Counted from the stretch's first letter, positions 17,130 to 26,150 are shown. The stretch is 64,000 bases of DNA from Thermodesulfomicrobium sp. WS (GCF_027925145.1 NZ_AP027130.1:1178001-1242000); one strand, 5' to 3'. Notes: generated from the sequence alone by a model not told the origin. Numbers and translations: made by a program.

Positions 17130-18311
17130 ATGCAGCGCGCCGATCTTGACCACATTCTGCATCAGGCAATGCATTTTGCCCCAGACACTTCGGACCTCAT
17201 CTTCACGGTGGGAAAACCCATGCAGGCCGAGGTGCACGGCGAGCTTCAGGATGTCCCTTTGCAGCCCAATCCTGGGCCGCTTCTGCCCCGGCAGGTGGAG
17301 GCCATTGCCACCTGCCTTATGGGCCGCAATATCCGTTTGTACGAAGACCAGCTCCGTACCGGATCCTGCGATTTGTCGTATGAACTTGCCGGGGTGTGTC
17401 GCTTCCGTGTCAACGTCTTGAGCCAGAAGGGCTCGCTTGCCATCGTCATGCGCAAACTCACCGCTGAGGTTCCGACCATTGACCAGTTGCGGCTGCCGGC
17501 GGTCTTTCATGAAATGGCGCGGGAGAAATTTGGGCTCATTTTGGTCACTGGTGCCACGGGTTCGGGGAAATCCACCTCGCTCGCAGCGCTCATCGATGCG
17601 ATCAATGCACAATTCGCCAAACATATCGTGACATTGGAAGACCCCATCGAGTACGTGCACACCCACAAGCGCGGGACCGTCAACCAGCGGGAGCTGGGAC
17701 TGGACTTCGACTCGTTCGCCTCCGGCCTGCGGGCGGCCCTGCGTCAGGCCCCCAAGGTCATCCTCGTGGGCGAAATCCGCGACCGGGAAACCATCACGAT
17801 TGCCTTGGAGGCGGCGGAGACCGGTCACTTGGTGCTCGGGACCCTGCACACCTCGGATACCGGTCAGACCATCAACCGCATCATCGGCATGTTCGAGTTG
17901 GCCGAAGAACGGCTCATCCGCTCCCGTTTGGCGGAAAGTCTGAAGTTTATCGTCTCGCAGCGACTCATGCCCAAACGTGGCGGCGGCCGCGTGGCGGCTT
18001 TTGAAATCCTCAAAACCAACTTGCGTATCCGTGATCTCATCTATAACGGCGAGACCGAAGACAAGACTTTTTACCAAGTGGTGGAGTCCGGGTCGGCCTA
18101 CGGCATGATCACCTTTGACCAATATCTGAGCGATCTTTTTGCGCAGGGTATCATTACCGAGGACGTGGCCATGACCAATGCCTCGGACAAATCCAAACTG
18201 GCGCAGATGATCGACAAGATCAAGGCCGCCCGCGGAGAAAAAGTGACCAACATCGATGGGTTGGAGTTGGATTTGGACTACGAGAAAAAGGTTGTGGAAC
18301 GACCCAGCTAA
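17130..18311 (+). CDS. second PilT/PilU-type twitching ATPase
   Basis: A 393-residue paralogue of the preceding PilT, with Walker A GATGSGKSTSLAALID, EDPIEYVHTHKRG, Walker B APKVILVGEIRDRETI, and HLVLGTLHTSDTGQTINRIIGMF. A tandem PilT plus PilU-like pair is common where both act on the same pilus. The C-terminal extension (NIDGLELDLDYEKKVVERP) is longer than in PilT, as in PilU proteins. The start at 17130 overlaps nothing and is one base after the pilT TAG. The assignment as PilU rather than a second PilT is inference. Confidence 0.85.
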   Translation: MQRADLDHILHQAMHFAPDTSDLIFTVGKPMQAEVHGELQDVPLQPNPGPLLPRQVEAIATCLMGRNIRLYEDQLRTGSCDLSYELAGVCRFRVNVLSQKGSLAIVMRKLTAEVPTIDQLRLPAVFHEMAREKFGLILVTGATGSGKSTSLAALIDAINAQFAKHIVTLEDPIEYVHTHKRGTVNQRELGLDFDSFASGLRAALRQAPKVILVGEIRDRETITIALEAAETGHLVLGTLHTSDTGQTINRIIGMFELAEERLIRSRLAESLKFIVSQRLMPKRGGGRVAAFEILKTNLRIRDLIYNGETEDKTFYQVVESGSAYGMITFDQYLSDLFAQGIITEDVAMTNASDKSKLAQMIDKIKAARGEKVTNIDGLELDLDYEKKVVERPS

Positions 18312-18320
18312 GGAGGGGGC

Positions 18321-18932
18321 ATGGAGATCCGTTGTCCGCAGTGTGACGCCCGGTTCGCGTTGCCTCCAGAGCGTATTCCCGAGGCACGGCGCTTCAAGGT
18401 GAGCTGCCCGCAATGCAAGCATCCCATCGTGGTGGAGCGTCCTGAGGCGAACAAGCCGCAATCGCCTGCGGCAGTGCCCGATGAGCCCGAGTATTTTCCT
18501 CATGATGCCCATGTGGTCTTTGTGTATGTCCAGCAGGCGGCCCTGCATCATCGTATCTGTGACTATATTCGCAACCATGGTGGATACGTGTCGGAAGCCC
18601 GCAGTATTCCGGAGGCGATAGCGAAAATCCGCGCCAACTATTACCACGAGATGATTTTTCAAGACGATGAGGAAGGACGACAGCTTTTGGAGATCATTGC
18701 AACGTGGAATGGTCTTCGGCGGCGGGAAGTAAACGTCATCTTGGTGGAGTCAAACCGCCGCACCTTGTCGCCGATGGATGCATTCTTGACTGGGGTGAAT
18801 GCGGTGATCTCCAGTAAGGACTCTGCGGAAATCGAAAAGTTTTTGGATCTTGCTCGAGATGCGTACAAGGCTGCTATGGAGCCGTGGAGGATTGCGGCGG
18901 CGCATGTCCACGGGGTGGGGATTGAGTCATGA
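18321..18932 (+). CDS. MJ0042-type zinc-ribbon protein with receiver-like C-terminal domain
   Basis: A 203-residue soluble protein. The first 40 residues are an MJ0042-type zinc finger (IRCPQCDARFALP...FKVSCPQCKHPIVV). After a proline-rich linker, residues about 65-195 look like a degenerate receiver fold (HVVFVYVQQAALHHRICDYI, then MIFQDDEEGRQLLEII and VNVILVESNRRTLSPMDAFL), resembling CheY-like order but without a clear phosphoacceptor. It follows the two pilT genes by 9 bases, so it may act with the pilus motor; this is inference. GGAGG lies upstream of the start. It overlaps the ftsB-like gene by 4 bases. Confidence 0.7.
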   Translation: MEIRCPQCDARFALPPERIPEARRFKVSCPQCKHPIVVERPEANKPQSPAAVPDEPEYFPHDAHVVFVYVQQAALHHRICDYIRNHGGYVSEARSIPEAIAKIRANYYHEMIFQDDEEGRQLLEIIATWNGLRRREVNVILVESNRRTLSPMDAFLTGVNAVISSKDSAEIEKFLDLARDAYKAAMEPWRIAAAHVHGVGIES

Positions 18933-19201
18933 TATGGCGGATGCTGATCGGATGCCTTGTGGTGGTGGATCTGATTTTTGTGTATCGGATCGTGCATCCA
19001 GAGATCGGAATTCCTGCGTATCGGGATCTTCGGCAGCGCACGCAGGAACTGCGAGAAAAAATCCAACAGATTGATTCGGAAAATAGAGAGCTCAGTGCGG
19101 AGATTCGTGTTTTGCGGCAGGACGAACAATATGTCCGCCGTCTGGTGCGGCGTGAACTCCTGTATGCGGAACAAGATGAAATCATGTACATTTTCAAGTG
19201 A
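18929..19201 (+). CDS. FtsB/DivIC-type septum formation protein
   Basis: A 90-residue single-pass membrane protein: hydrophobic residues 2-20 (WRMLIGCLVVVDLIFVYRI), then a coiled coil of about 45 residues (RQRTQELREKIQQIDSENRE onward) and a C-terminal RRELLYAEQDEIMYIF, the layout and ending typical of FtsB/DivIC. These proteins bridge FtsL and FtsQ in the divisome. It overlaps the preceding gene as ATGA and the TPR gene as TGATG. Confidence 0.8.
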   Translation: MIWRMLIGCLVVVDLIFVYRIVHPEIGIPAYRDLRQRTQELREKIQQIDSENRELSAEIRVLRQDEQYVRRLVRRELLYAEQDEIMYIFK

Positions 19202-19932
19202 TGGACCTCATGAACACCGAAACATTGGCGCTCTTTGAAGAGCTCGCGGCGCAGGACCCGGGATCGAGTATTTTTTTACATGTGGCGCGGCTGTTTCGTG
19301 CTCATGGAGACGCCGCCCGGGCAGCAGCGGTGCTGCGGCGGGGGCTGAGTACGCACCCTGGGCATATCGAAGCAGGCCTGCTTTTGGCCGACACCTTGGC
19401 GGAGCTCGGGGAAAGCGATGGGGATATGGTCCACGAAACCGGAGAGCGCCTGCTGCGTTTTCCGCGCTTCTGGCAGGCCTTGAGCCAGACGAGCGCCGAG
19501 CGTGGCGCCGTGGACCTTGCCGTGGTGGCAGGGCTCATGGCCCTTCTGGCCCAAGGGGAGAAGGTCCAATGGGGGCAGATCCTTTTGCATGGGGTGCGGG
19601 AATCCTTGGCCGCCGTGGAGGTGTCTGCCTCGCGCGAGCCAGAGACCGACTTGGACGCCGATGAAGTGACGCAGTTTTGTCTCAACGCCAGCATCCGCAC
19701 CAAGACCATGGCCAAGCTTTTCTCCATGCATGGCGAACATGAACAGGCGCTTGCCATTTATGAGGAATTGTTGGCCAAGGCCCAGAGCCCTGAGGAGCGC
19801 AACGAGTTGCAGCAGCTTCGGGATGCCGAGCGCCACCAAGCGGGCTTGGAGCCGGATCGGCAATCGCAAATGTTTTCGCTTCTCGACCAGCTGGCAACAC
19901 GTTTGGAAACCAGAACCATGGCGAGGTCATGA
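19201..19932 (+). CDS. TPR-repeat protein, unknown function
   Basis: A 243-residue helical cytoplasmic protein with TPR-like repeats, for example FLHVARLFRAHGDAARAAAV near residue 22 and AKLFSMHGEHEQALAIYEEL near residue 173. No signal peptide or membrane segment. ATG 19201 shares a base with the stop of the ftsB-like gene; GTG 19198 is also possible. The end overlaps the lipoprotein gene as ATGA. I recognise no specific family; its place between division and lipoprotein genes gives no firm function. Confidence 0.7.
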   Translation: MDLMNTETLALFEELAAQDPGSSIFLHVARLFRAHGDAARAAAVLRRGLSTHPGHIEAGLLLADTLAELGESDGDMVHETGERLLRFPRFWQALSQTSAERGAVDLAVVAGLMALLAQGEKVQWGQILLHGVRESLAAVEVSASREPETDLDADEVTQFCLNASIRTKTMAKLFSMHGEHEQALAIYEELLAKAQSPEERNELQQLRDAERHQAGLEPDRQSQMFSLLDQLATRLETRTMARS

Positions 19933-20621
19933 TGCGCATCGGGATACTTTTGACAGTACTGGTGATGCTCTGCGCGTGCCAGCCGCTCCATGTGACGAAA
20001 TTATACTATGACGAATATATCAATCCCAAGGCATCCATCGATTATCAAGCACAAGAAAACGTCGCCATTCCTACCGAGGTGCTGGACGCATTCGTCCGTA
20101 TGGATGGTGTTGTGGTCCGTGTGGCTGATGCCTTGGCAAAGGTGGAATCCTTCCCCGACGATATGTGGCTGGCCGCAGTGGGAGGCAGTTTCCCTGAAGT
20201 GCGCCAATGGGCTGTGCTCGACCGGTATTTTTTGGCCAAAAATGGGGTCCTGCTCTCTGAGGATGGGCCGATTCAGTCCTTTGCCGAGCAGGTGGGGGGT
20301 CAGGCATACGCCTTGGGTGCCGTGGTGCTCCCCGAGGGGGTGACTTTGGTGCGCAAGTTCACGGACGGGGCCGGAGAAGAAGGGTTCGTGGTCGCCGTGC
20401 TCGATCCTGCCCTGGTGCATCAAAGCCCGTGGAGCGCAGTCGTGGTCGGCGACCAGGTCGCGTATGGGGCGCTGGGTGCAGAGGCCCTGCAGCAGCTGGT
20501 GCAGGATCTCCAGAGGTCCAAGGCCTTTTCTGGGTCGCGTCCCGTAGCAGGAACACAGTATCGCTGGTTGATGAGCGCTCGCGATCACATGCGTATTGCC
20601 TACGTCTATCAGCAGAAGTGA
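19929..20621 (+). CDS. lipoprotein of unknown function
   Basis: A 230-residue protein with a lipoprotein signal peptide: [17 protein letters not shown], with Cys17 as the likely lipidation site. Residues 45-75 ([20 protein letters not shown]) and 100-190 look like a mixed alpha/beta sensor-type domain resembling a Cache/PDC fold, but this is weak. It is probably anchored in the outer membrane (residue after Cys is Gln, not Asp). It lies in the operon before fbp, with 7 bases between. Confidence 0.65.
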   Translation: MMRIGILLTVLVMLCACQPLHVTKLYYDEYINPKASIDYQAQENVAIPTEVLDAFVRMDGVVVRVADALAKVESFPDDMWLAAVGGSFPEVRQWAVLDRYFLAKNGVLLSEDGPIQSFAEQVGGQAYALGAVVLPEGVTLVRKFTDGAGEEGFVVAVLDPALVHQSPWSAVVVGDQVAYGALGAEALQQLVQDLQRSKAFSGSRPVAGTQYRWLMSARDHMRIAYVYQQK

Positions 20622-20628
20622 GGAATCT

Positions 20629-21654
20629 ATGCGTCAAGTAACGACTGTCGTCGAACATTTGCTGTTGCAGCAAAAGGAACGGCCGCTGGCTTCAGGTCGT
20701 TTTACGCGTTTGCTGACCGAGCTCATCTTGGCCGCCAAGATTATCGACCGCGAGGTCTCCAAAGCGGGACTCTTGGACGTGCTTGGCGGCACGGGCGAGG
20801 TCAATGTGCAGGGCGAGATGGTGCAGAAACTCGATGATTTTGCCAATCGCGTCATCATTCGCCGCATGGAGCGGGTTGGCGTGCTGTGTGCCATGGTTTC
20901 CGAGGAAAATGCGGATGTCATTGAAATTCCTCATCAATATCCGCAGGGAGACTACATCTTGGTGTTTGATCCCCTGGATGGCTCGGCCAATATTGACGCC
21001 AATGTGAGCATTGGAACGATTTTTAGCATCTATCGCCGCCAAGGTGGATCGGCAACGGGCGTTACCTTGAGTGATGTATTGCAGAAAGGATCCATGCAGG
21101 TTGCGGCGGGGTATTTTATCTACGGATCATCGACGATGCTTGTGTACACCACAGGCAACGGTGTCCATGGGTTTACCCTTGATCCAAGCGTTGGAGAATT
21201 TTTACTTTCCCACCCGGATATCCGTATTCCGGAGCAAGGAAAAATCTATTCGGTCAACGAGGGCTATACACCGTACTGGGATCCCACGACACGTAAGGCC
21301 GTGGAGTATTTTCGCTCCTGTGACAATGCGTTAGGCCGACCGTATAGTCTCCGTTATATTGGTTCTCTGGTTTCGGATATTCATCGCAATCTGATTTACG
21401 GGGGGATCTTCCTCTATCCTGCTGATTGTCGGGATCCCAAAAAGCCTACAGGAAAGTTGCGCCTCATGTGCGAGGCCAATCCTATGGCCATGATCGTGGA
21501 GCAGGCGGGGGGCATGGCCTTGGATGGTCGGCGCCGGATTCTCGATATTGAGCCCGATGAACTCCACCAGCGCACCCCTTTGGTCATTGGCTCCAAGAAT
21601 GATGTGCTCGCGGTACAGCGCATTTATGCCGAGGCCGATGCTGAGGCGCGCTAG
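20629..21654 (+). CDS. fbp: fructose-1,6-bisphosphatase, class I
   Basis: A 341-residue enzyme that removes the 1-phosphate from fructose-1,6-bisphosphate in gluconeogenesis. The metal and phosphate site [20 protein letters not shown] is complete, with SEENADVI before it and [20 protein letters not shown] near the end. This suits an organism that grows on lactate or other C3 substrates. It begins at 20629, 7 bases after the lipoprotein stop, with AGGA upstream. tsaD starts two bases after its stop. Confidence 0.96.
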   Translation: MRQVTTVVEHLLLQQKERPLASGRFTRLLTELILAAKIIDREVSKAGLLDVLGGTGEVNVQGEMVQKLDDFANRVIIRRMERVGVLCAMVSEENADVIEIPHQYPQGDYILVFDPLDGSANIDANVSIGTIFSIYRRQGGSATGVTLSDVLQKGSMQVAAGYFIYGSSTMLVYTTGNGVHGFTLDPSVGEFLLSHPDIRIPEQGKIYSVNEGYTPYWDPTTRKAVEYFRSCDNALGRPYSLRYIGSLVSDIHRNLIYGGIFLYPADCRDPKKPTGKLRLMCEANPMAMIVEQAGGMALDGRRRILDIEPDELHQRTPLVIGSKNDVLAVQRIYAEADAEAR

Positions 21655-21656
21655 GC

Positions 21657-22712
21657 ATGCGGGTCTTGGGTATTGAGACTTCCTGCGACGAATCTGCGGT
21701 CGCGCTGTGGGACGGCGGCGTGCGCGCCTGCCGCACCCAAAGTCAAATTCCCATGCATGCCGTGTTTGGCGGCGTGGTGCCGGAGCTCGCTTCGCGTGAG
21801 CATTTGCGGGTACTGCCTGCTTTGGTGGAGCAGACCTTGGCCGAGGCCGGGCTGGGGGCCGCGGATGTGGATTTGATTGCGGTGACTCGGGGACCGGGGC
21901 TTTTGGGGGCGCTTTTGGTGGGCGTGGCCTTTGCCAAGGCCATGGCGGTTGCCGTGGACCGGCCGATCTTGGGGATCGATCATCTCCAGGCCCACCTCAT
22001 GGCTGCATTTGTGGATCAAGATCCGGTGTTTCCCGCAGTAGGGTTGCTCGTGTCCGGCGGCCATACGGCGCTCTATGCCATGCACGATGTGGATCGCATG
22101 GAGCTTTTGGGGCGCACCCTCGACGACGCAGCCGGCGAGGCCTTCGACAAGATCGCCAAGCTCCTCAATCTGCCGTATCCTGGGGGCGCGTATCTCGACG
22201 CCTTGGCGCAGCGCGGAAGCGTTTCCCGCCCGTTTCTCCCGCGGCCGTTTTTGGACAACGACCATTGTGACTTCAGCTTCAGTGGCCTCAAAACCGCGGC
22301 CGGGATCTGGATTCGGGACCATGGGATTTCCCCCTTGGAATACAGCACCTTTGACGCCACAGCGGTCCCCGCGGCGGTCTGCGACCTGTGCGCCGAGGTC
22401 AATCAGGCCGTGGTGGACACCTTGGTGGAAAAGACCCGTCGCGCCTTGGTGCGTTTTCCCGAGGCTCGTGCCTTGGTGGTGGCGGGCGGCGTTGCCGCCA
22501 ATACCGCAGTGCGGGCGGCGTGTGCCGCCTTGGCGTGCGAGTATGGTCTGGCCTTTTTCGTCCCGCCCCTTGCCTATTGCGGGGACAATGGGGCTATGGT
22601 AGCTTTTCTCGGTCATCTTTTGGGGACGCGCGGCTATCGGCATGACCTGTCCTTCGAGGCCATCCCCCGAGGGCGTCGCATTCCCCATGATGTTCTTCGA
22701 ACCTCAAGCTAA
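21657..22712 (+). CDS. tsaD: tRNA N6-adenosine threonylcarbamoyltransferase
   Basis: A 351-residue ASKHA-fold protein that transfers the threonylcarbamoyl group to A37 of ANN-decoding tRNAs with TsaB and TsaE. Seen: [19 protein letters not shown] at the start, metal ligands in [10 protein letters not shown] (HxxxH), [32 protein letters not shown], and [13 protein letters not shown]. The length is normal. It lies two bases after fbp and 11 before trxA. Confidence 0.97.
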   Translation: MRVLGIETSCDESAVALWDGGVRACRTQSQIPMHAVFGGVVPELASREHLRVLPALVEQTLAEAGLGAADVDLIAVTRGPGLLGALLVGVAFAKAMAVAVDRPILGIDHLQAHLMAAFVDQDPVFPAVGLLVSGGHTALYAMHDVDRMELLGRTLDDAAGEAFDKIAKLLNLPYPGGAYLDALAQRGSVSRPFLPRPFLDNDHCDFSFSGLKTAAGIWIRDHGISPLEYSTFDATAVPAAVCDLCAEVNQAVVDTLVEKTRRALVRFPEARALVVAGGVAANTAVRAACAALACEYGLAFFVPPLAYCGDNGAMVAFLGHLLGTRGYRHDLSFEAIPRGRRIPHDVLRTSS

Positions 22713-22723
22713 AGGAGTCTGTC

Positions 22724-23044
22724 ATGGCTGCTCAGGTTACTGATGCCACCTTCCAAACCGAAGTGCTCCAATGCGATCTTCCTGTGCTCGTGGATTTTTG
22801 GGCACCCTGGTGTGGCCCGTGTCGGGCCATTGCCCCGGTCATCGACGAGTTGACCCAGGAGTTCGCCGGCCAGGTCAAGATTTTGAAAATGAATGTGGAC
22901 GAAAATCCGGCTACGCCGAGCACCTACGGAATCCGCGCCATCCCGACATTGATCCTGTTCAAGAAGGGCGAGGTGATCGAGCAGGTGACCGGCGCGGTAT
23001 CCAAGGCGAGCCTCAAACAGATGTTGAGTGACAAGGCCCTGTAA
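22724..23044 (+). CDS. trxA: thioredoxin
   Basis: A 106-residue thioredoxin with the active site [15 protein letters not shown] and the cis-proline [14 protein letters not shown]. It is reduced by the neighbouring thioredoxin reductase. AAAGGAG lies ahead of the start at 22724. Its TAA overlaps the trxB ATG (TAATG), so the pair is translationally coupled. Confidence 0.97.
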   Translation: MAAQVTDATFQTEVLQCDLPVLVDFWAPWCGPCRAIAPVIDELTQEFAGQVKILKMNVDENPATPSTYGIRAIPTLILFKKGEVIEQVTGAVSKASLKQMLSDKAL

Positions 23045-23958
23045 TGTGGGATTGTTTGGTCATCGGTGGAGGTCCGGCGGGTATGACCGCCGGCCTCTAT
23101 CTGGCTCGTTCTGGGGTGCGGGCTGCGGTGGTGGAGCGGTTTGCCGCAGGCGGCCAGGTGCTCAACACCGAGCGCATCGATAATTACCCCGGCTTTCCAG
23201 AAGGGATCTTGGGCTACGAGCTCGCTGCCCTCATGGAAAAAGGCCTGGAGCGCTTCGGCCTGGAGCGCTTGACGGGCGAGGTGCGTGAAGTGGAGCCGGG
23301 GGTGCCGCTGCGGGTGCACATCGATGCCGCGGTGCACGAGGCCAAGAGTGTGATCGTCTGCTCGGGCGCCACTTGGCGCAAGCTCGGCGTGCCTGGAGAA
23401 GAGCGGCTGACCGGCAAGGGGGTTTCCTACTGCGCGCTGTGCGATGGTTTTTTCTTCAAGGATAAAACCATCGCCTGCATCGGTGGCGGGGATACCGCCT
23501 TGGAAGAGAGCCTGTATTTGCAAAAACTCGCGCGCAAGATCTATCTTATTCATCGTCGAGACGCTTTTCGGGGCACCAAGATATACCAAGACAAGGTGCT
23601 CGCCTCTCCAACCATTGAGGTGCTCTGGAATACGGTGGTGGAGTCCATTGAGGGGGAAGATGCGGTGCGCGAGATCGCGCTGCGCAATGTCGTCACCGAC
23701 GTCCGCTCGACCCTGGCGGTGGAGGGTGTTTTTGTGTTTGTGGGCAATCGTCCTTTGGCGGATTTCCTCCCTCCGACAGTGGAACGCGATGCTGCGGGGT
23801 TTGTGGTGACGGATATGGAGATGGCTACGACGGTGCCCGGTATTTTTGCCGCGGGTGATGTGCGCGCCAAGACATGCCGTCAAGTGACTACTGCGGTGGG
23901 AGATGGCGCTGTGGCCGCTTTTTCTGTTCTCTCGTATTTGGAACATACCCATGTATAA
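23044..23958 (+). CDS. trxB: thioredoxin reductase
   Basis: A 304-residue FAD/NADPH flavoprotein. FAD site VIGGGPAGMTAGLYLARSG, redox motif SYCALCDGFFF (CxxC written CALC rather than the usual CATC), NADPH-binding IGGGDTALEESLYL, and the C-terminal GIFAAGDVRAKTCRQVTTAV. It reduces TrxA in the cytoplasm. The C-terminus overlaps the bamD start by 8 bases. Confidence 0.96.
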   Translation: MWDCLVIGGGPAGMTAGLYLARSGVRAAVVERFAAGGQVLNTERIDNYPGFPEGILGYELAALMEKGLERFGLERLTGEVREVEPGVPLRVHIDAAVHEAKSVIVCSGATWRKLGVPGEERLTGKGVSYCALCDGFFFKDKTIACIGGGDTALEESLYLQKLARKIYLIHRRDAFRGTKIYQDKVLASPTIEVLWNTVVESIEGEDAVREIALRNVVTDVRSTLAVEGVFVFVGNRPLADFLPPTVERDAAGFVVTDMEMATTVPGIFAAGDVRAKTCRQVTTAVGDGAVAAFSVLSYLEHTHV

Positions 23959-24664
23959 AATTTTTCTTGTGGGCCTCGTGAGTGTGATTCTTTCTGGATG
24001 TGGCGTCATCGATTATTATTTTCTCACGCCGCCCGAGGACACGGCGCAGGAGTTGTATCAGAACGCCCAGGCATCCATGCAAGAGAAGGACTATGCCGCG
24101 GCCATCGAATCGCTGGTGAAGCTCGGGGACCGCTATCCCTTTAGTCCGTATTCCATTCAGGGCCGCATCATGTTGGGAGATGCGTATTTTCTCAACAAAC
24201 AATACCGAGAGGCCATCGATACCTACGATGAATTCCTCTCCTTGCATCCGCGAAGCGAGCAGGTCCCGTATGTGTTGTTCCAGCTTGGGGTGAGCAAATA
24301 CGAGGTGCAGCCCGCCATCGATCTGCCTCAGGATCAGGTGGCTGAGGCCATCGAGCACTTCCAGCGCATCATCCAGACCTATCCCGAGACGCCGTATGCG
24401 GCCGAGGCGCGGCAGTACATCGAAAAATGCCGGCGGCGTTTGGCGGAACACGAGCTCTATATCGCCAACTTTTACTGGGAATCTGGGTCCTATAAGGCCG
24501 CCTGGCTGCGCTATGACGCCATCTTTCGGGAGTATGGCGATATTGCGGATGTGGCCAGCCTTGCCGATAGTCGGCGCAAGGCAGCGTTTGTCAAATACCA
24601 AGAAACTGCGGTGGGAGAAGAACTCTCGCCAAGCCGTTGGAAGAAGTGGCTTGATTGGCTCTAA
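23951..24664 (+). CDS. bamD: outer-membrane assembly lipoprotein BamD
   Basis: A 237-residue lipoprotein: signal peptide MYKIFLVGLVSVILSGC with the lipidated Cys17, then TPR-type repeats of the BamD/YfiO kind (AQELYQNAQASMQEKDYAAA, QGRIMLGDAYFLNKQYREA, EAIEHFQRIIQTYPETPYAA). It is an essential part of the BAM complex inserting beta-barrel proteins. ATG 23951 lies within the end of trxB. The last codons (KKWLDWL) and stop are part of a 32-bp direct repeat (next entry). Confidence 0.9.
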   Translation: MYKIFLVGLVSVILSGCGVIDYYFLTPPEDTAQELYQNAQASMQEKDYAAAIESLVKLGDRYPFSPYSIQGRIMLGDAYFLNKQYREAIDTYDEFLSLHPRSEQVPYVLFQLGVSKYEVQPAIDLPQDQVAEAIEHFQRIIQTYPETPYAAEARQYIEKCRRRLAEHELYIANFYWESGSYKAAWLRYDAIFREYGDIADVASLADSRRKAAFVKYQETAVGEELSPSRWKKWLDWL

Positions 24665-24732
24665 ATGCGGGTTCATCCATGGCCCCAACGGGGCGTGGGT
24701 GAAGAAGTGGCTTGACTGGGTTTAAATGCGGG
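24640..24732 (+). repeat. imperfect 32-bp direct repeat at the bamD 3' end
   Basis: Copy 1 (24640-24671) spans the last codons of bamD, its TAA and ATGCGGG; copy 2 (24701-24732) lies 29 bases downstream. They match at 29 of 32 positions by my count; the differences are at 24655, 24659 and 24661. Both copies read KKWLDW(L/V) followed by TAA. The second copy is out of bamD's frame and not preceded by a gene, so it looks like a tail duplication. Confidence 0.85.
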
Positions 24733-24768
24733 CGGTGTCTTCTGCCGCCGCTGTGGCGGGGCGTTGTT

Positions 24769-24805
24769 GGCGGTGGGTGCAGGCCCGCCGCTTTTTTTTT
24801 TTTTT
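24769..24805 (+). terminator. intrinsic terminator after bamD
   Basis: A short GC stem (GGCGG at 24769-24773 with CCGCC at 24785-24789) is followed by a run of fourteen T (24792-24805). It closes the long pcm-bamD run. An additional hairpin CCGCC/GGCGG lies just upstream (about 24745-24759). Confidence 0.7.
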
Positions 24806-24832
24806 GAGGGGGAGGTCTGAGGCGGCGGGAAA

Positions 24833-24861
24833 TGATCCGGGAGCAGGGTGCCCCCGGATCA
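24833..24861. terminator. hairpin between convergent bamD and the nitronate monooxygenase gene
   Basis: A perfect 9-bp stem, TGATCCGGG with CCCGGATCA, and an 11-base loop lies 20 bases after the monooxygenase stop. On the minus strand it is followed by TTT. It probably terminates that gene; the missing U-run on the plus side suggests it acts mainly on the minus strand. Confidence 0.6.
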
Positions 24862-24880
24862 CGGAGAGACTGGCGGCGAG

Positions 24881-25981
24881 CTAGGCTGCGCACGGTTCCG
24901 GGCTGGAGTCCGCCACGGCGGCGGCAAAGCCTTGCCGCAGGGAATCAATGAGCTCCCGCACGGAGATGATCTTGTCCACGCGCCAGGCATTGGCGCCGGC
25001 AAAGGCGAACCCGTGCTTGAGGAGCCCTTTTTTGGCATTGGTGAGCGCCATGCCGATGCAGTACGGGCTCTTGGTGTAGTCACAGGTGGAGACACAGTGG
25101 AAGGGGCAGGTGAAGGGCTTTTTGAGCCCGCGTTTGACGTCTTCCAGGAAGGAGCTGATGATGGCCCGGCCGGGAAGGCCCACGGGGCTTTGGATGATCT
25201 CAATGTCCTCGGGCTTGGCCTGGATGTAGGCCTCCTTGAAGCGCGGGTCGGCGTCGCATTCGTGGGTGGCCACGAAGCGGGTGCCCATTTGTACCCCTGC
25301 GGCACCAAGCTCAAGGAATTTGTGGATGTCCGCGCCCTCGTACACGCCGCCGGCAGCGATGACCGGGATGGGGCGTTGGGCCCGTTCTTCGAACTCCCGT
25401 ACCGTGGCCACGACTTCCGGAACGATACGCTCCAGGGCGAAGGCAGGGTCTTGGATTTGTTCGGGTTTGAAGCCCAAGTGGCCGCCGGCCTTGGGCCCTT
25501 CCACCACGAAGGCATCCGGCAGGCGGTCAAACTTCTGCAGCCATTTTTTGCAGATGATGGCCGCGGCCCGGGCGGAAGACACGATGGGCACGAGCTTGGT
25601 CTTTGCCCCTTCGAGATAGCTGGGCAGATCCAAGGGCAGTCCTGCGCCCGCAAAGATGACATCGACCCCTTCCTTGATGGAAGTGCGCACCATATCGCTG
25701 AAATTGGTGAGCGCTACCATGATGTTGACCCCAAGGATGCCGTCGGCCTTTTGCCGGGCGGCGCGAATCTCGCGAGTGAGGGCGCGGACATTGGCCTCCC
25801 GGTAATTGGAGCCGATATCCGGCTCGCCCATGCCGATCATGGCTGCGGCGATAACGCCGATGCCGCCTTCTTTCATGACCGCAGATGCCAGGTTGGACAG
25901 GGAAATGCCCACGCCCATGCCGCCTTGGACAATGGGGATGCGGGCGATGAGATCGCCGATACGCAAGCTTGGAAATTCCAT
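24881..25981 (-). CDS. nitronate monooxygenase/NPD-type FMN protein
   Basis: A 366-residue TIM-barrel flavoprotein of the 2-nitropropane dioxygenase-like family: PIVQGGMGVGISLSNLASAV at the N-terminus, the active-site His in GPKAGGHLGF, PVIAAGGVYEGADI, and GVQMGTRFVATHE. It may oxidise nitronates or be one of many flavoproteins with other roles. Odd: a cysteine cluster near residues 292-308 of form C-x3-C-x3-C-x7-C (CPFHCVSTCDYTKSPYC), which could hold a metal or an Fe-S cluster. The start at 25981 has GAGG eight bases upstream; the open frame further upstream is not coding. A promoter lies at 26054-26082. Confidence 0.87.
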   Translation of the reverse strand: MEFPSLRIGDLIARIPIVQGGMGVGISLSNLASAVMKEGGIGVIAAAMIGMGEPDIGSNYREANVRALTREIRAARQKADGILGVNIMVALTNFSDMVRTSIKEGVDVIFAGAGLPLDLPSYLEGAKTKLVPIVSSARAAAIICKKWLQKFDRLPDAFVVEGPKAGGHLGFKPEQIQDPAFALERIVPEVVATVREFEERAQRPIPVIAAGGVYEGADIHKFLELGAAGVQMGTRFVATHECDADPRFKEAYIQAKPEDIEIIQSPVGLPGRAIISSFLEDVKRGLKKPFTCPFHCVSTCDYTKSPYCIGMALTNAKKGLLKHGFAFAGANAWRVDKIISVRELIDSLRQGFAAAVADSSPEPCAA

Positions 25982-26025
25982 ACAGATACCTCGTCGAAGT
26001 TGGCCAGATGGCGAAAGAGAAGATG

Positions 26026-26045
26026 CCTTGAGCATTGGCTCAAGG
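26026..26045. promoter_or_regulatory. 20-bp dyad at the transcription start of the nitronate monooxygenase gene
   Basis: A perfect inverted repeat, CCTTGAGC-ATTG-GCTCAAGG. It begins at about the expected +2 of the promoter at 26054-26082 and lies about 45-65 bases before the start codon. It could be an operator for a dimeric repressor, or a 5' hairpin on the mRNA. Confidence 0.55.
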
Positions 26046-26053
26046 TGGGGGTG

Positions 26054-26082
26054 GCTATAGAAGCTTTTGGAAGCCTGGTCAA
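26054..26082 (-). promoter_or_regulatory. sigma-70-type promoter of the nitronate monooxygenase gene
   Basis: On the minus strand: TTGACC (26082-26077), 17-base spacer, TATAGC (26059-26054). The predicted start near 26047 gives a leader of about 66 bases. It makes the gene independent of the cobS transcript upstream. Confidence 0.7.
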
Positions 26083-26150
26083 ATAGGCAGGCAGCGATGG
26101 TCGATAGGGGAGCAGTAGGCACGGGAGCGACGATGCGTTTGAGCTATCGC

